In this document: one piece after another, positions 5,657-7,165 of the stretch | Layout: every line of letters starts with the position of its first letter | Position numbering within the stretch: position 1 is the stretch's first letter | Origin: Akkermansia muciniphila | Lineage (GTDB): Bacteria > Verrucomicrobiota > Verrucomicrobiia > Verrucomicrobiales > V1-33 | Direction of reading: 5' to 3' | Assembly: GCA_943331195.2 (NCBI GenBank) | Contig: CALQKQ020000188.1 | Coordinates: forward strand, 1-7,165 | DNA length: 7,165 bases | The notes under the pieces: model-generated | Told to the model about the DNA's origin: nothing | Databases searched by the model: none | The model's input: only the letters and a program-made list of their open reading frames with translations | Translations under genes and position numbers: made by a program

Positions 5657-6859
5657 ATGCGCCTCCTCATCCACGATTTCGCCGCCCACCCCTTTCCCCT
5701 CCAGCTCTCCCGCGAACTGGCCCTCCAAGGCCATCAAGTCCTCCACGCCTGCGCCACCCACCCCCACGCCCCCCTCCCTAACCTAGCAAAACTCCCCAGC
5801 GACGCCCCCACCCTCATCCTGCGCCAGTTCCCCCTCCTCCCCCCGGGCACCCCACCTCCCCTCACCTTCCTCCCCCGCCGCCGCCTCGAACTCGCCCACG
5901 GACGACGCATCGCTCACCTCATCAGCACCTGGCGCCCCGACGGCGTCATCTCCACCAACACCCCCACCGAACCCCAAGGCACCATCCTCAAAGCCGCCCG
6001 CGCCCTCCGCGCCCCCTTTCTCTTCTGGCTGCAACATTTTCCCAGCCTCGCCGTCGCCCGCGAAGTCCAGGCCCACCTGCCTCTCCTCGGCAACTTCATC
6101 GGAAAAACCTACCTCCGCAGGGAATGCCGCCAACTGCGCGCCAGCCACCGCGTCGTCGCCCCCTCTCACGACTTCATCCCCCTCCTCAGTCAGGATTTTA
6201 ACGTCCCGGAATCCCGCATCGCTATCATCCCTAACGTCACTCCAGTCGACCAATTCCCCGAAACCCCCAAAGACAACCCCTGGAGCCGCCGCCACCGCCT
6301 CGCCCATCACTTCGTCTACCTCTACGCCGGCTCCCTCAGCCTCCCCCAACACCCCCACCTCCTCCTCGAACTCGCCGAACATTGCCGCGCCGACGACGCC
6401 GTCCGCATCGTGGTCCTCTCCCAAGGCCCCGGGGCCCAATGGCTAGCCGCGCAGCAACACGCCCGACAACTCCCCAACCTCCTGCTGCTCCCCTATCAAA
6501 ACTTCGAGCAAATGCCCCAAGTCCTCGCCACCAGCGATGTCCTCCTCACCTTGCTCGACGACAACGCCACGGCCCTCCCAAGCCCCAACAAAATCCTCAC
6601 CTACCTCTGCGCCGCCCGCCCCCTCCTCCTCGCCGGCCCCACCGACAATCTCGCCGCCCGCCTCCTCCGCCACGAAGACCTCGGCCTCACCGTCCCCCCC
6701 GCCGACACCCCAGCCTTCCTCGCCGCCGCCCAACGCCTCCGCCGCGATCCCTCCCTCGCCGCCAGCTGCGCCCGCCGCGCCCGCCACCGCGCCGAACTCC
6801 ACGGCACCATCGAACCCACCGCCGCCGCCTTCCTCCACCTCTTCCCCCCCGCCTTCTAA
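5657..6859 (+). CDS. GT4-type glycosyltransferase (WcaI/WbuB-like)
   Basis: A 400-residue GT-B fold glycosyltransferase, likely adding a sugar from a nucleotide-sugar donor to a lipid-linked or polysaccharide acceptor on the cytoplasmic side of the membrane. The N-terminal acceptor domain begins M-R-L-L-I-H-D-F with H-P-F-P-L-Q-L-S-R-E-L-A (11-22) and G-H-Q-V-L-H (25-30), as expected for the WcaI/WbuB-like group. W-L-Q-H (124-127) and I-P-N-V-T-P (191-196) match positions where I recall W-V-Q-D and I-P-N-W-x-P. The C-terminal donor domain starts near 218 (F-V-Y-L-Y-A-G-S-L, 219-227) and contains P-Y-Q-N-F-E-Q-M-P-Q-V-L (279-290), S-D-V-L-L (293-297) and L-P-S-P-N-K-I-L-T-Y-L-C (307-318) before A-A-R-P-L-L. 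There, A320 occupies the usual glycine of A-G-R-P. No transmembrane segment is seen. It lies 90 bases after miaB with no clear promoter or terminator between them. No other polysaccharide genes are nearby, so donor and acceptor cannot be named. Confidence 0.85.
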   Translation: MRLLIHDFAAHPFPLQLSRELALQGHQVLHACATHPHAPLPNLAKLPSDAPTLILRQFPLLPPGTPPPLTFLPRRRLELAHGRRIAHLISTWRPDGVISTNTPTEPQGTILKAARALRAPFLFWLQHFPSLAVAREVQAHLPLLGNFIGKTYLRRECRQLRASHRVVAPSHDFIPLLSQDFNVPESRIAIIPNVTPVDQFPETPKDNPWSRRHRLAHHFVYLYAGSLSLPQHPHLLLELAEHCRADDAVRIVVLSQGPGAQWLAAQQHARQLPNLLLLPYQNFEQMPQVLATSDVLLTLLDDNATALPSPNKILTYLCAARPLLLAGPTDNLAARLLRHEDLGLTVPPADTPAFLAAAQRLRRDPSLAASCARRARHRAELHGTIEPTAAAFLHLFPPAF

Positions 6860-7164
6860 CCCCCCTCCGCCCAGCCCCGCTTCGCCGCTTTCCTCGCCCC
6901 AGGCACCGCCTTTACCGCCGCCTTCCTAGCCGTCTTCGCCGCCGCCTTCACTGCAGTCTTCACTGCAGTCTTCACCGCCGCCTTCACTGCGGTCTTCACG
7001 GCGGTCTTCGCCGCCGTCTTCCTAGCCGCCTTCACGGCCGCCTTCCGCGCCAGCTTCACCTCCGGCTCGGCCGACGGCTTCAGCGCCGCCTCCACCTCCC
7101 CCAGATCCTCCATATCAATCCCAAACAAGGCCGAGAGATCCTCGCCCCCCAGCTCGCCCCCACC
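6856..7164 (-). CDS. C-terminal end of unidentified protein with H1-like Lys/Ala repeat tail (partial)
   Basis: The frame is open from the window edge to a TAG at 6856-6858, giving 102 residues of a protein whose start lies outside. The first 35 or so residues are acidic and glycine-rich, with G-G-E-D-L-S-A-L-F-G-I-D-M-E-D-L. They are followed by a strongly basic tail of K-[A/T]-A-[V/A/R] tetrads (twelve units, coded at 6901-7044), then G-A-R-K-A-A-K-R-G-W and a short glycine end. Such tails resemble the C-terminus of histone H1 and of bacterial H1-like proteins, where they bind nucleic acid non-specifically. In bacteria they also occur as appendages on DNA- or RNA-associated enzymes. The upstream part is too short to name the parent protein. 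An internal TTG at 7128 is unlikely to be the true start, since the frame is open across it. Codon use is GC-rich like its neighbours. Confidence 0.65.
   Translation of the reverse strand, partial: GGGELGGEDLSALFGIDMEDLGEVEAALKPSAEPEVKLARKAAVKAARKTAAKTAVKTAVKAAVKTAVKTAVKAAAKTARKAAVKAVPGARKAAKRGWAEGG
6901..7044 (-). repeat. Twelve 12-bp tandem coding repeats (K-A/T-A-x tetrads)
   Basis: Exactly 144 bases encode twelve consecutive four-residue units that each begin with lysine. The DNA repeats are imperfect; the closest match is two adjacent CACTGCAGTCTT copies around 6949-6972 on the plus strand. The third codon of each unit is always alanine or, in the last one, valine, while the second varies between Ala and Thr and the fourth between Val, Ala, Arg and Pro. 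The array probably grew by slippage or unequal recombination, so copy number may vary between strains. Confidence 0.8.
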
Positions 7165-7165
7165 C

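Noticed and set aside
4868..5767. Minus-strand open frame of 299 codons opposite miaB
   Set aside because: It is rich in G, E, A, V and D with no domain pattern, exactly what the reverse complement of C-ending codons gives. miaB on the other strand is certain.
5783..6439. Minus-strand open frame of 218 codons opposite the glycosyltransferase
   Set aside because: Same low-complexity acidic and glycine-rich composition; a shadow of the real gene.
6901..7044. Periodic repeats considered as a CRISPR array or non-coding minisatellite
   Set aside because: The units are only 12 bases with no spacers, and they keep an open frame of lysine-started tetrads, so they are coding repeats.

Overview
The window is GC-rich and reads like a chromosomal segment of a Verrucomicrobiota bacterium, possibly an Opitutales-type lineage. 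This is inference from three things: coding strands extremely rich in C-ending codons, no Shine-Dalgarno sequences before the genes, and a large secreted esterase ending in the D-x-D-G-D-G plus beta-rich C-terminal region common in secreted proteins of that phylum. No rRNA, tRNA, CRISPR array or phage module was seen.

Layout. (1) Positions 12-221, minus strand: the N-terminal piece of a DDE-type transposase that stops right after its conserved G-R-P motif, an insertion-sequence remnant. It is followed by a more AT-rich spacer (about 222-390) holding candidate promoters for both directions. (2) Positions 391-3525, plus strand: a 1044-residue secreted multidomain protein. It has a signal peptide, two tandem copies of a beta-sandwich domain, an Ig-like domain, an SGNH/SASA-type (sialate O-acetylesterase-like) catalytic domain, a lectin/carbohydrate-binding-like domain and a C-terminal calcium-loop region. 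A small hairpin follows. (3) Positions 3667-4188 and 4202-5566, plus strand, 13 bases apart: a small exported protein with a probable NTF2-like fold, then miaB, the tRNA methylthiotransferase. (4) Positions 5657-6859, plus strand: a GT4-type glycosyltransferase resembling the WcaI/WbuB group. (5) Positions 6856-7164, minus strand: the C-terminal end of an unidentified protein with a histone-H1-like Lys/Ala tail built from twelve 4-residue repeats. Its stop codon overlaps the glycosyltransferase stop.

The genes do not form one pathway. The esterase looks like an independent polysaccharide-deacetylation or -deacylation gene beside an IS remnant. The small exported protein, miaB and the glycosyltransferase are co-directional and may be co-transcribed, but only miaB has a confidently known role (modification of A37 in tRNAs reading UNN codons). 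I found no convincing new defence or mobile system. The most unusual items are the domain architecture of the esterase, the 12-bp-periodic basic tail with overlapping convergent stops, a substitution in a usually invariant MiaB motif, and pyrimidine-tract leaders in place of ribosome binding sites.
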